In this document: piece by piece, positions 17,523-26,198 of the stretch | How the letters are laid out: the number at the start of each line of letters is the position of its first letter | Position numbering within the stretch: the first letter of the stretch is position 1 | NCBI GenBank assembly: GCA_009911065.1 | Contig: QXWR01000015.1 | Location: 1 to 64,000, forward strand | Length of the DNA: 64,000 nucleotides | Reading direction: 5' to 3' | Source of the DNA: Clostridiaceae bacterium | GTDB lineage: Bacteria > Bacillota > Clostridia > Lachnospirales > Lachnospiraceae | Made by a program: the position numbers and the translations under genes | Notes under the pieces: generated by a model | Seen by the model: only the letters and a program-made list of their open reading frames with translations | Databases searched by the model: none | What the model was told of the DNA's origin: nothing

Positions 17523-18704
17523 ATGAAAGAGTACAATCTGTTTACCCAAAGACTGTTTGAGCAGGGATATACCTTTGAAAACTATCCGAATTATGCAAAG
17601 CTGCCTAACTCTATCTGCGGTAAAAAGGTATTTGATATTTTGGGAGGCTTTGAATATGAAAACTGGTACAGGAATCAAAAGGTCTACTCTACGGGCTGCG
17701 GTCTTTTGTGCCGTGGTTCGGATTTCTCAAACGGATATATGTCTTATATGGGAATTGACTGGAAACCGGAAAATAACAATCCGGTAACAGCGTGCCCTTA
17801 TAAAAAGGAACACTGTACGCTCAGAAATCCTTTATTGGATCAGAGTTTGGGCGGCGGATTGGTGAAGATCAGCCAATGTGACTGCCATGAGGTGGATATC
17901 CCCTATGATTATGAACACAGCAAAGACAGGGTATGGGATGAGCGTCACAGAAGTATCCAGGAAAAATACGAGGAATTCAGAAGAGAGAAAAAGAATCATG
18001 TGTGCCGCTGGCATTGCAATTATGATGAGTGGACGGAAAGATGGAACCAGAAGTACGACCCCATGGAATGTGCCAGGAACTGTACGAATGTAGGCGGAAT
18101 CTGTGATCTGAAACACACCCCGATTTCAAAAAAGAGGGGAAATGTATTCTATGATGTGAAGATCACAAGAATCCGCCGCGATGATACCTTGTTTAACGGA
18201 GAACAGGAAATCAGTATCAAGAAAGGCTGCCGGCTCCTGGAAACAGGAAAATCCATAACCATTTGTGCAAATATCGCCCGGTATGGAAAGGGAGATATTA
18301 TCAGAAAGGCGAAAAGTAAATACCACAGGGAGATTCTTATCTGTGGCTGGAAGGTGGAGGTAATGAATATCCGAGCCGAACAGAGGGAAAGCCGGGATTT
18401 GATGCAGGATTTGCAGGATATCCGTGATGGGATTGCTATTATTCATGTCTCTGATCAGGAGAAGCAGGATAAGGAAATAAAAAGGAAGAATCGGGCAGAA
18501 AGAAAGGAAAAACAGGAGAAAAAGCTGGAGCAGAAGATTATTCTGGAGGGCTGGGATAGTCTGGAGCCGTATTCTATGGATTACTGCCATGCCATAAAGT
18601 GGTTTGGACAGGAGAAGATCGAGGCTTTGGAAAAGCGCCACCAGAAGTATTTGGAGGATGAGAAGAATAGGCCACAGCAGATGAGCCTGTTTGAGTTTAT
18701 GTAA
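17523..18704 (+). CDS. Large Cys/His-rich hypothetical protein with clamp-like C-terminus
   Basis: 393 residues of unrecognised family. The first 220 residues hold about 14 Cys, many as CxC/CxxxC or Cys-His combinations (GCGLLC, CPYKKEHC, QCDCHE, CRWHCNY, CARNC), so several zinc ions or an iron-sulfur cluster are likely. Residues about 300-345 form a highly charged coiled coil. The C-terminus ends QQMSLFEFM; QMSLF (386-390) is close to the ideal DnaN-clamp-binding pentapeptide. Start follows AGGAGGCAGG. Association with DNA replication or repair of the element is inferred from that tail. Confidence 0.6.
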   Translation: MKEYNLFTQRLFEQGYTFENYPNYAKLPNSICGKKVFDILGGFEYENWYRNQKVYSTGCGLLCRGSDFSNGYMSYMGIDWKPENNNPVTACPYKKEHCTLRNPLLDQSLGGGLVKISQCDCHEVDIPYDYEHSKDRVWDERHRSIQEKYEEFRREKKNHVCRWHCNYDEWTERWNQKYDPMECARNCTNVGGICDLKHTPISKKRGNVFYDVKITRIRRDDTLFNGEQEISIKKGCRLLETGKSITICANIARYGKGDIIRKAKSKYHREILICGWKVEVMNIRAEQRESRDLMQDLQDIRDGIAIIHVSDQEKQDKEIKRKNRAERKEKQEKKLEQKIILEGWDSLEPYSMDYCHAIKWFGQEKIEALEKRHQKYLEDEKNRPQQMSLFEFM

Positions 18705-18759
18705 AAAGAAATATGGAGGAATTTATAATCACAGAGTATTGGGAAGGGGTGCAGAAGAT

Positions 18760-19077
18760 ATGTATAATCCAGAACTATTTTTTACAGATGCACAGTTAGA
18801 GAAGGTGGATGTATCTTTGTCAATTATGGAACTAGCGGAGATATTTAAGCGCCCGATACAGTTTGACCGGTTTTCCACAAGATTAAATAATACACTTAAA
18901 AAATATGGGTGTGAAACTGTGGGAGATATCTACTTTCTTCTTATTCTGGAAGGAAGCTCTTTGGGTCGTGTAACAGTATTGGATTTGTTCCATATGGTTG
19001 TTAGTATATTAATGCCATGTAAATTAGCCATTGAGGTAGAAAAAGCATATATCATTTCAAAGGGCTTGAAAGAATAA
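18760..19077 (+). CDS. Small HhH/RNAP-alpha-CTD-like protein
   Basis: 105 residues from the ATG at 18760 (preceded by GGAAGGGG); the longer frame from 18691 overlaps the previous gene. The segment RLNNTLKKYGCETVGDIY followed by VTVLDLFHMVV resembles the helix-hairpin-helix core of the RNA polymerase alpha C-terminal domain, but the match is weak and the basic surface is not obvious. Could be a small DNA-binding accessory factor. The gene is AT-richer than the preceding ones. Confidence 0.45.
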   Translation: MYNPELFFTDAQLEKVDVSLSIMELAEIFKRPIQFDRFSTRLNNTLKKYGCETVGDIYFLLILEGSSLGRVTVLDLFHMVVSILMPCKLAIEVEKAYIISKGLKE

Positions 19078-19184
19078 TAAGAAACATGAGAAGAATTTCT
19101 TAAAATGAGTCTAAAAATATCTGAAAGATATTCCAAAAAAGTCTTATAAGAATCCTATTTATTTTATGAAAGGCCATAAAGACC

Positions 19185-19560
19185 AGCGTACCTTGACAAC
19201 AGAATAGGTTCAGTTGTCCTGTAACGCAGGCAGATTCTGAGCATGCGGGGGATACGCTATGGCAAAGATTTGATTGCCGCGATAAATATCTACTCAAAAT
19301 AGGCTCTGGCAGGAGCCTGATGGCTTTTGGCAGTATCTGGTAACATGTGCTAATGATACATGTTACCGGACTTACAGCTAGAGCTGTGCGAAGAAAAGAA
19401 TCTATCGGAGACTTGTGGGGACTGCCCCTCACCGAAGGAGGGGAGACGAGGCTGTGATGGCAAGATCCGGCCTGGTTTAAGCCGTTTGGCAAATGGGCAG
19501 GATAACTCCGGTGCCGGGGGACGGGAAAATACGGCACAAGGATTTGCTTTGGAGAAGTAG
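19185..19560 (+). ncRNA. Candidate structured non-coding RNA upstream of the recombinase module
   Basis: A 0.54-kb stretch without a convincing gene (19078-19620) that is dense in complementary segments. An outer stem AGCGTA/TACGCT (19185-19190 with 19253-19258) closes two hairpins, GACAAC/GTTGTC (19195-19200 with 19213-19218) and CGCA/TGCG (19225-19228 with 19244-19247). These are followed by AGGCTC/GAGCCT (19301-19318) and a perfect 10-base stem GGTAACATGT/ACATGTTACC (19339-19367). CCCCTC/GAGGGG (19425-19430 with 19438-19443) competes with GGGG-ACTG-CCCC (19417-19428), and GCC/GGC (19481-19490) closes the set. A 66-codon frame inside (19360-19560) lacks a ribosome site. I cannot match it to a known RNA family. 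Confidence 0.4.
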
Positions 19561-19620
19561 CTGTACTTAGGTATATACATCATAAAGACTGGAAACAATA
19601 GGAAAAGGTGGTGAAATACT

Positions 19621-19833
19621 ATGAAGAAACAAGAAGAATTAGTAGATATTCGCAAAGTTATGGCAGATATGGAGTCACAGAAGTTTGAAACTCCTGATGA
19701 GAAAATCCATGCCTTTTTAGAAAAAATCAGGAATCCATATACCTACAAAGTTGGAGACGTGACCGTTCATGTATCCTTTGCGGGAAATCAGACAATGGAC
19801 GAATGTTTTTCTAACTTTCTGGCAACCATGTAG
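19621..19833 (+). CDS. Small hypothetical protein of the recombinase module
   Basis: 70 residues, ATG preceded by AGGTGGTGA. Reads as a folded small protein: helical N-terminus (VDIRKVMADMES), ERI-like helix, then YKVGDVTVHVSF and the closing TMDECFSNFLATM. Proteins of this shape precede serine recombinase genes in Lachnospiraceae elements; I know of no function. It may be a recombination directionality factor, but that is a guess from position. Confidence 0.55.
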   Translation: MKKQEELVDIRKVMADMESQKFETPDEKIHAFLEKIRNPYTYKVGDVTVHVSFAGNQTMDECFSNFLATM

Positions 19834-19920
19834 AACTTAGGAGCAACGGCTCAAAAGGTATCAGAACGGTTACCTTTAGGAAATATCTGGCATAACAAAT
19901 ATCGAGAAGGGACTGGAAAT

Positions 19921-19976
19921 CCCGCTGGTTTTGTGATATTATGAATTTGGACAAAATCAGCGGGGCTTCGGTTTTT
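19921..19976 (+). terminator. Terminator or attenuator in the recombinase leader
   Basis: A 14-base stem, CCCGCTGGTTTTGT (19921-19934) with ACAAAATCAGCGGG (19951-19964), has one G-U pair and a T-run at 19972-19976. It lies between the 70-aa gene and the first recombinase start, so it could end the operon or gate read-through into the recombinases. A smaller hairpin (AAAGGTA/TACCTTT, about 19854-19877) precedes it. Confidence 0.6.
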
Positions 19977-20021
19977 CTTCTGGTAGATTGCCTACCATTA
20001 GATAACGGGAGCGGCGTGAAC

Positions 20022-21698
20022 ATGAATCATATTGAAAAAGTATTTAAAGCCGCCATCTATGTTAGGTTATCGAAGGAAGATGGCGACTCTTTTTTGTTGG
20101 GAAAAAATGAAAGTGACAGCATTACCAATCAGAAACTGCTGATCATGAATCATTTAAAGAAAATGCCGGAGATTGAAGTGGCGGAGATTTTTGAAGACGA
20201 TGGGTTCACGGGGACGAACTTTGAGCGTCCGGGTTTTCAGAAATTGATAGAAGCAATTAAAGAACGACGCATTGACTGTGTGGTAGTAAAAGATTTTTCA
20301 AGGCTTGGCAGAGAGTATCTGGGAGCCGGAAATTACATTGAAAAGATTTTTCCGGCTCTGGGTGTCAGGTTTATCTCCGTAAATGACGATTACGACAGCC
20401 TGCACTCCAGGGGACAGACGGATAACCTGATTGTGCCCTTTAAAAACCTTCTGAATGAACAGTACAGCCGGGACACATCTGGAAAAATTCGCTCTGCTTT
20501 AGGAGTAAAACGGAAACAGGGACTGTTCGTTTCTAATTTCTCCGTGTACGGCTATCAGAAAGATCCGGAAAATAAAAATCATTTGATTGTAGATGAATAT
20601 GCGGCGGCTGTGGTGCGGGATATCTTTAAAATGAAGATTGACGGCCTCAGCATGGCTGCTATAGCAGAGAGCTTAAATAAGAGAAAGCTGTTAGCGCCGG
20701 CGGATTATAAGAGAGACAGAGGGATACGGTATCGGACATCTTTTAAAACCAGTCCATATTCCGGGTGGTCAGCCACAGCGATCAGCAGAATTTTAAGAAA
20801 TGAGGTATATTGCGGGAATCTGATACAGGGGAAACGCAGAAAGAAAAGCTATAAGGTCAATGTGCAGGAGTTGGTGAAACCAGAGGAACGGGACCGGATG
20901 GAGAATACTCATGAGGCGATTATAAACAGTGTTCTGTTTCAAGAGGTACAGTGCCTTTTGAGAGAAGATACCAGAATCGGAGGCGGAAATACCATTTATG
21001 CCCTGGCAGGGAAGGTATTTTGTAAAGACTGCGGCGGAGCCATGGTGCGTAAAACGGTAAGCAGCAACGGAAAAAAATACACATATTATGTCTGCGGAAA
21101 TTATAAGCAAAACAGTAAATGGTGTTCGCCCCACCAGATCTCAACAGAGAAACTGGAGACAGCAGTACTTGTTTCAGTTCAGGCTCAGATTTCCGTTATG
21201 CTGGATATGGACAGGGCTTTGGACGGGATTGATCATCTGGTGTGGGAGCAGAGAGAGGTAAAGAAACTTTCAGCCCAGATAGAGGCTTTGGATGTCCAGA
21301 TTGCCCAGAATAAGCGGCTGCGAATGGAGGTATATGAGGATTTAAAAAGCGGATTGATTGACCGAGCCGAATATGAAAGTCTGCGAAGCGGATTTTCGGA
21401 AAAGGCGGTTCAGGCACAGGAAGCTAAAGACAGACTTTTGGAAGAACAGAACACTCTGGTTATGGGCTTAAATGATCAGCAGCAATTTCTTTCCGGATTT
21501 AGAAAATACGAAAACATACAGGAACTGAATCGGAATGTTGTGGTGGCACTGATTGATAGAGTGCTGGTGGAAGATGGCAAAAATATTAAGGTAGAGTTTC
21601 GTTATCAGGACAGGTTTACATCAATTGATGAATTTCTGGAATCTCAGAATCGTGGGATAAATCGGTCAGGAACTTATGATGCCGTTGCCAATTCATAA
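20022..21698 (+). CDS. Large serine recombinase 1
   Basis: 558 residues from ATG 20022; the frame is open from 19941 but that segment is the terminator stem, so the later start is preferred. Domains in order: resolvase catalytic domain with the nucleophile Ser in IYVRLSKED, the GFTGTNFERPGF and VVKDFSRLGRE motifs; recombinase domain (LNKRKLLAP onward); zinc ribbon (FCKDCGG with YYVCGN and WCSPH); C-terminal coiled coil. This class makes double-strand breaks through a Ser-DNA link and integrates or excises elements at short att sites. First of three consecutive recombinases on one transcript. Confidence 0.9.
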   Translation: MNHIEKVFKAAIYVRLSKEDGDSFLLGKNESDSITNQKLLIMNHLKKMPEIEVAEIFEDDGFTGTNFERPGFQKLIEAIKERRIDCVVVKDFSRLGREYLGAGNYIEKIFPALGVRFISVNDDYDSLHSRGQTDNLIVPFKNLLNEQYSRDTSGKIRSALGVKRKQGLFVSNFSVYGYQKDPENKNHLIVDEYAAAVVRDIFKMKIDGLSMAAIAESLNKRKLLAPADYKRDRGIRYRTSFKTSPYSGWSATAISRILRNEVYCGNLIQGKRRKKSYKVNVQELVKPEERDRMENTHEAIINSVLFQEVQCLLREDTRIGGGNTIYALAGKVFCKDCGGAMVRKTVSSNGKKYTYYVCGNYKQNSKWCSPHQISTEKLETAVLVSVQAQISVMLDMDRALDGIDHLVWEQREVKKLSAQIEALDVQIAQNKRLRMEVYEDLKSGLIDRAEYESLRSGFSEKAVQAQEAKDRLLEEQNTLVMGLNDQQQFLSGFRKYENIQELNRNVVVALIDRVLVEDGKNIKVEFRYQDRFTSIDEFLESQNRGINRSGTYDAVANS

Positions 21699-21710
21699 TA
21701 GGAGGAAAAT

Positions 21711-23468
21711 ATGGCAAGAGTCAGCAAGAAAAGAAACGCTTATATCCGGCCACAATCGTCCGCAAATATATCCAATAAGGAACTGTACCAAACAGCGATT
21801 TATGCCCGTCTGTCTGTGGAGGATAACGGGAAAGACAGTGATTCCCTGGAGGCTCAGGTTCAATACCTGAAATCATTTTTGGAAGATAAGCCCCAGATGG
21901 AACTTCGTGGGATTTTTACAGACAACGGCTTCAGCGGAACCAACTATGAGAGACCGGAATTTCAGAAGATGATGGACCTAGTGAGAGCAGGAAAGATTAA
22001 TTGCATTATTGTGAAGGACTTGTCTCGTCTGGGGAGAAACTACATTGACACCGGTAATTTTCTCCAGAAAATCTGTCCCCTTTTAAATCTGCGCCTGATT
22101 GCGGTTAATGATCGGTACGACACCGCATTTGCCGGTTCTAATGAAGAGATGTCTATGTCTGTTTTGAACATTGCCAATGACATGTACGCAAAAGACATTT
22201 CCAGAAAAATATGTTCCTCTCTCCAGGGGAAAATGGAGCGAGGAGAATACATCGGCAACTATGCGCCTTATGGCTATGAAAAAGACCCGGAAAATAAGAA
22301 CCACTTAATACCGGACCCCCTGACGGCTCCTGTGGTACGGCGTATTTATGAACTGCGTGCCTCAGGAATGGGAATCATGAGGATTGCGGCCATATTAAAT
22401 GAAGCAGGAATACCTTCTCCTGGAAGATACCGGTATGAGAGGGGAATCATCACAAACAATAATAAAAAGGGAAAGGAACTTCTGTGGAACCGCCATGTGC
22501 TTATGGATTTACTGAAAAATGTTGTCTACATCGGTCATTTGGCACAGGCCAGATCTAGGGAAGCGCTTCATCAGGGAGTGCCGTTTCATTGGACAAAAGA
22601 GGAAGAGTGGGTGGTGTGTAAAAACACCCATGAAGCAGTAATTGATAAGGAGTTATATGATTGTGTTCAAGATATAAACCAGAGGCGGACAGCGGCCCAT
22701 AAGGAAAACAGCGGGAAATATGATTATCTGCCCAAAGCGGTAAACCCTTACGGAAAGAAGCTGGTATGTGCCGACTGTGGATCTGCCATGAAACTGGTTC
22801 GGTCCATCAGCAAGAAAAAGGATAAGGCATATTTTACATTCAAATGTCCCAAATATGTGGAACATGGGGAGCGTGGCTGCCGTGATAAGGCCATTTCCCA
22901 GGCAGAACTTGATCAGGCGGTTTTAAATACGGTCAAAGCACATATCCGCCTGCTGGCAGAACACAAACCAGTAATCAAAAGGCTGATGGAGCAAAAAAAG
23001 AAGAAAGGAAACCTGAGAGAAGGCGAAAAAGAGATTCAGAAGGCAGAGCAGGAGATAAAACGCCAGGAGACCTTAAGAAACGGCTTATACATGGATTTCA
23101 AAGATGGGCTTTTAACAGAGGATGAGTACCGATACACAAAACAGAAGTGTGGTGAAGACATTGAAAGATTGAAAAAACAGATAGAGGAACATAGAAACCG
23201 ACAAAAGGAAAGAGAGGATGAAGCAGATCAGTATGCCCACTGGCTTTACCTGATTGACTGCTATGAGCATACAGAGGAAGTGAACAGCCAGTTGGTGGAG
23301 GCATTGATTGAGGAAGTTCGGGTATATGAGGGAAAACAGATAGAGATAAAGCTGAAGTATATGGATTCCTTCAGAGAATATGCTGCAATAGATACCGCCA
23401 GCAGGGCAGAAGGTTCTCTGGTAACAAGGGATATGTCGGAGGAATGTGGTTGGAAGGAGGTATGCTGA
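21711..23468 (+). CDS. Large serine recombinase 2
   Basis: 585 residues. Catalytic Ser in AIYARLSVED; GFSGTNYERPEF and IVKDLSRLGRN follow as in all family members. Zinc ribbon VCADCGS with FKCPKYVEHGERGC, then a long basic coiled coil (about 425-520). It starts 12 bases after recombinase 1 behind GGAGGAAAAT and overlaps recombinase 3 by a TGATG junction. It is clearly diverged from its neighbours, so the three are not recent duplicates. Confidence 0.9.
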   Translation: MARVSKKRNAYIRPQSSANISNKELYQTAIYARLSVEDNGKDSDSLEAQVQYLKSFLEDKPQMELRGIFTDNGFSGTNYERPEFQKMMDLVRAGKINCIIVKDLSRLGRNYIDTGNFLQKICPLLNLRLIAVNDRYDTAFAGSNEEMSMSVLNIANDMYAKDISRKICSSLQGKMERGEYIGNYAPYGYEKDPENKNHLIPDPLTAPVVRRIYELRASGMGIMRIAAILNEAGIPSPGRYRYERGIITNNNKKGKELLWNRHVLMDLLKNVVYIGHLAQARSREALHQGVPFHWTKEEEWVVCKNTHEAVIDKELYDCVQDINQRRTAAHKENSGKYDYLPKAVNPYGKKLVCADCGSAMKLVRSISKKKDKAYFTFKCPKYVEHGERGCRDKAISQAELDQAVLNTVKAHIRLLAEHKPVIKRLMEQKKKKGNLREGEKEIQKAEQEIKRQETLRNGLYMDFKDGLLTEDEYRYTKQKCGEDIERLKKQIEEHRNRQKEREDEADQYAHWLYLIDCYEHTEEVNSQLVEALIEEVRVYEGKQIEIKLKYMDSFREYAAIDTASRAEGSLVTRDMSEECGWKEVC

Positions 23469-25090
23469 TGGATCAGCATATTGGCGTCTATCTGAGAGTT
23501 TCCCTGGAAGACTTTGACTTAAAGGAGAATCGGAGCAAAGACGAGAGCAACAGTATTTTTGCCCAGAGGAAGTTGATTGAGAAATATCTGGCAGAGGATC
23601 ATTCTTTAAGAGACCTTCCTTATACGGAGTTTGTAGATGACGGGTTTACGGGAACCAATTTTGAACGTCCGGCTTTTCAGAATATGATAGAGAAAATAAA
23701 GACGGGGAAGATTTCCTGCGTCATTGTAAAGGATTTATCCCGGTTTGGCCGTAACTATCTGGAAGTGGGAGATTACCTGGAACATCTTTTTCCGTTTTTA
23801 GGCATTCGTTTTATTGCAGTCAATGATAATTATGACAGCCGGGACTATGCCGGAGCCAATGCGGGAATAGATATCGCATTTAAAAATATCCTTCATGATT
23901 ACTATAGCCGTGACCTTTCAATCAAAGTCCGATCTGCACAGCAAAGCCGCATGAAGACAGGAAAATATGTGAATGTTCCGCCCTATGGCTATAAAAGAGA
24001 TCCAGGAGACAAACATCATCTTCTGCCTGACCCGGATACGGCTCCTGTTGTGAGGCGGATTTTCCAGATGATTATTGATGGAAGCAGTACGGCCCAGGTG
24101 GCGGCGGCTTTAAATCAGGAAGGGATTCCCACGCCGCTTTTAGCAAAGGGAATACGGAGAAAAAAGGGGATGCTCTGTGAAAAGCCGTTGATGTGGACTC
24201 ATACAGCGGTTCTGTCTATACTTGGCAATTATAAGTATACCGGCGCCATGGTGAACCATTCCAGGGAAAGTACAACTTTACGGGCTCGCTCCCAGAGAAA
24301 AGTACCAGAGAAAGACTGGATTATCAATGAGGGAATGCATGAGGGACTGGTGTCCCATGAGGAATATAATCTGGCAAGGCAGGCGCTTCGGAAGGTAAAT
24401 AATTACTCCAGAAAGGATATGGATTTCTCAAAGAGTGTTTATTACTGCGGACACTGTGGACGGCGGCTGAGGAGGACTTACGGGAAAACCACATATCTAA
24501 GCTGCCAGACGGTCATGTATCAGAAGGAGGCAGAGTGCGGAAAGATTCGTTTAACACTTCCGGAAATGGAAGAAACCATGCTGGATTCTTTTCGGATTCA
24601 GTTGTGCTTTCTTAGAAAGTTGAAAAAAGAGCAAAAGACGGAAAAACAGGATTTGGACAGAGTGTTTATCCGGAAGATGGCGGATATTAAACAACAGATG
24701 GAGGCCTGCAATGCCAGAAAAATGCAGCTTTATACGGAATACCGGACAGGCTACTTAAGCAGAGATGGATTTATCTTTCAAAAGACAGAACAGACAAAAG
24801 AGACAGACCGTCTTGCTGCCATGATGGAGGAGACAAAGGCAGCTTATGAGAAATATCAGCAGGAAAAGTCCGAAAGACAGGAAAAGCAGGAAGTGCTGGG
24901 ACGATATGCCTTGGAAGAGGAACTTACCAGGGATAAGATGCTTAAGTTAATGTATCAGGGTGTGGATAAGGTTCTGGTGTATGTGGATGGAACGGTGGAT
25001 ATTACCTGGAAATTCCAGGATGTGTTTGCCGGAATGACAGAAGAAATTGCGGATAAAGAGGAGGATATTGCAGGAAAATGGGCGGTATGA
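23468..25090 (+). CDS. Large serine recombinase 3
   Basis: 540 residues from ATG 23468, chosen because GGAGG (23456-23460) is seven bases upstream and the start overlaps the preceding stop as TGATG. Catalytic Ser in GVYLRVSLED; GFTGTNFERPAF and IVKDLSRFGRN present; zinc ribbon YYCGHCGRR with YLSCQTV and AEC. Ends with a coiled coil and a VDITWKFQDVF segment as in Tn4451-type enzymes. Three tandem serine recombinases at one end are a hallmark of certain Clostridial ICEs, so the right attachment site is expected shortly downstream. Confidence 0.9.
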   Translation: MDQHIGVYLRVSLEDFDLKENRSKDESNSIFAQRKLIEKYLAEDHSLRDLPYTEFVDDGFTGTNFERPAFQNMIEKIKTGKISCVIVKDLSRFGRNYLEVGDYLEHLFPFLGIRFIAVNDNYDSRDYAGANAGIDIAFKNILHDYYSRDLSIKVRSAQQSRMKTGKYVNVPPYGYKRDPGDKHHLLPDPDTAPVVRRIFQMIIDGSSTAQVAAALNQEGIPTPLLAKGIRRKKGMLCEKPLMWTHTAVLSILGNYKYTGAMVNHSRESTTLRARSQRKVPEKDWIINEGMHEGLVSHEEYNLARQALRKVNNYSRKDMDFSKSVYYCGHCGRRLRRTYGKTTYLSCQTVMYQKEAECGKIRLTLPEMEETMLDSFRIQLCFLRKLKKEQKTEKQDLDRVFIRKMADIKQQMEACNARKMQLYTEYRTGYLSRDGFIFQKTEQTKETDRLAAMMEETKAAYEKYQQEKSERQEKQEVLGRYALEEELTRDKMLKLMYQGVDKVLVYVDGTVDITWKFQDVFAGMTEEIADKEEDIAGKWAV

Positions 25091-25198
25091 TATACTGGAA
25101 ACAGATAAAAGAGAGCAAGTATGTACAACGTATAGGAAGAGAACCAAGATTAGCTCATATTGAAATGAGATATTGCAGGAATGAGGGAGGTGAGAAGA

Positions 25199-26185
25199 TT
25201 GGGACGTAAGGACACAGTGACAGGGGCTTATGTAAAACAGAACACGATTTTCGCAGACGCATTTAACTACTATATCTTTGGTGGACAGCAGGTGATCCGG
25301 CCAGAGCAGCTAAAAGAGCTGGATACTGCGGAAATTGTAGTTCCCTATGGTGCAGATGGCGCAGGGGAGCCAGAACAGAAGTACCGGGATGTGATGAAAA
25401 GCCTGACTGCTATGCAGGATGAAAATGCGGCATATCTGCTTCTGGGAATTGAGAATCAAAGTGATGTGCATTATGCTATGCCAGTGAAAAATCTGGTATA
25501 TGATGCCATACATTATGCAAAACAGGTTCAGGAGGCAGCTAACAGCCATAGAAAGGCCAAGGATTATAAGGAACATGGCAAGGGGGAGTTCTTGTCCGGG
25601 TTTTATAAAGAGGATAAGCTGATACCGGTTATTACGTTGGTGATCTTCTTTTCGCCGGATGAGTGGGACGGACCTACTTCCCTTCATGAGATGATGAATG
25701 TGAAAGATGAACGGATTCTTTCTCTGGTTCCAGATTATCAGATTCACCTTATTGTGCCAGCTGGGTTGGCGGATGAAGAACTGAAAAAGTTTCATTCATC
25801 GTTAAAAGAGGTGCTGGGATTTATTAAATATTCTAAAGATAAGGATAAATTGACAGAGATAGTTCAGGATGAATTTCAAGAGCTGAGGAAAGAGGAAATT
25901 GATGTATTGAATGAGTGCGTAAATGCGAATTTAAGATTAGAGGATGGAGAGGAGCGGTTGGATGTGTGTAAGGCGCTAGAGGATATGAAGCGGGAAGCAG
26001 CTGAGAAAGCGGCGAAGGAGGCTGCTGAGGAAGCAACGATAAAGACAGCGAAAGAAACGCAGGAGGAGACACTACTGCAGAATCTTAGTAGTTTGATGAG
26101 GAATTTGCATTTATCAGCAGAGCAGGCTATGGCTGCTTTGGAAGTGCCTGAAGCGAAACGTTCCAAATTGGTTGCAAAATTGTAG
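25199..26185 (+). CDS. Rpn family recombination-promoting nuclease / PDDEXK transposase-like
   Basis: About 328 residues from TTG 25199, favoured because GGGAGGTGA (25184-25192) precedes it at good spacing; the ATG at 25181 would overlap that site. The N-terminal two thirds is the Rpn PD-(D/E)XK nuclease domain: FADAFNYYIFGG, then LLGIENQSDVHYAMP (the Glu-x-Gln motif) and a helical LVYDAIHYAKQV. The C-terminal 75 residues are the usual Ala/Glu-rich variable helical tail. Rpn proteins are DNA endonucleases linked to phage defence; in E. coli RpnA a short internal product acts as inhibitor. A TTG (25958) after GGAGAGGAGCGG could be such an internal start. Confidence 0.8.
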   Translation: MGRKDTVTGAYVKQNTIFADAFNYYIFGGQQVIRPEQLKELDTAEIVVPYGADGAGEPEQKYRDVMKSLTAMQDENAAYLLLGIENQSDVHYAMPVKNLVYDAIHYAKQVQEAANSHRKAKDYKEHGKGEFLSGFYKEDKLIPVITLVIFFSPDEWDGPTSLHEMMNVKDERILSLVPDYQIHLIVPAGLADEELKKFHSSLKEVLGFIKYSKDKDKLTEIVQDEFQELRKEEIDVLNECVNANLRLEDGEERLDVCKALEDMKREAAEKAAKEAAEEATIKTAKETQEETLLQNLSSLMRNLHLSAEQAMAALEVPEAKRSKLVAKL

Positions 26186-26198
26186 ATCCGAAAGGAAG

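Noticed and set aside
19360..19560. 66-codon frame in the structured region
   Set aside because: Starts inside a perfect hairpin, lacks a ribosome site, and its sequence is explained by the folded RNA.
19185..19560. Group II intron or known riboswitch
   Set aside because: No domain V, no intron-encoded protein and no match to riboswitch cores I know.
20022..25090. Prophage
   Set aside because: Serine recombinases occur in phages, but no capsid, terminase, portal, tail or lysis gene is present; the families are ICE-typical.
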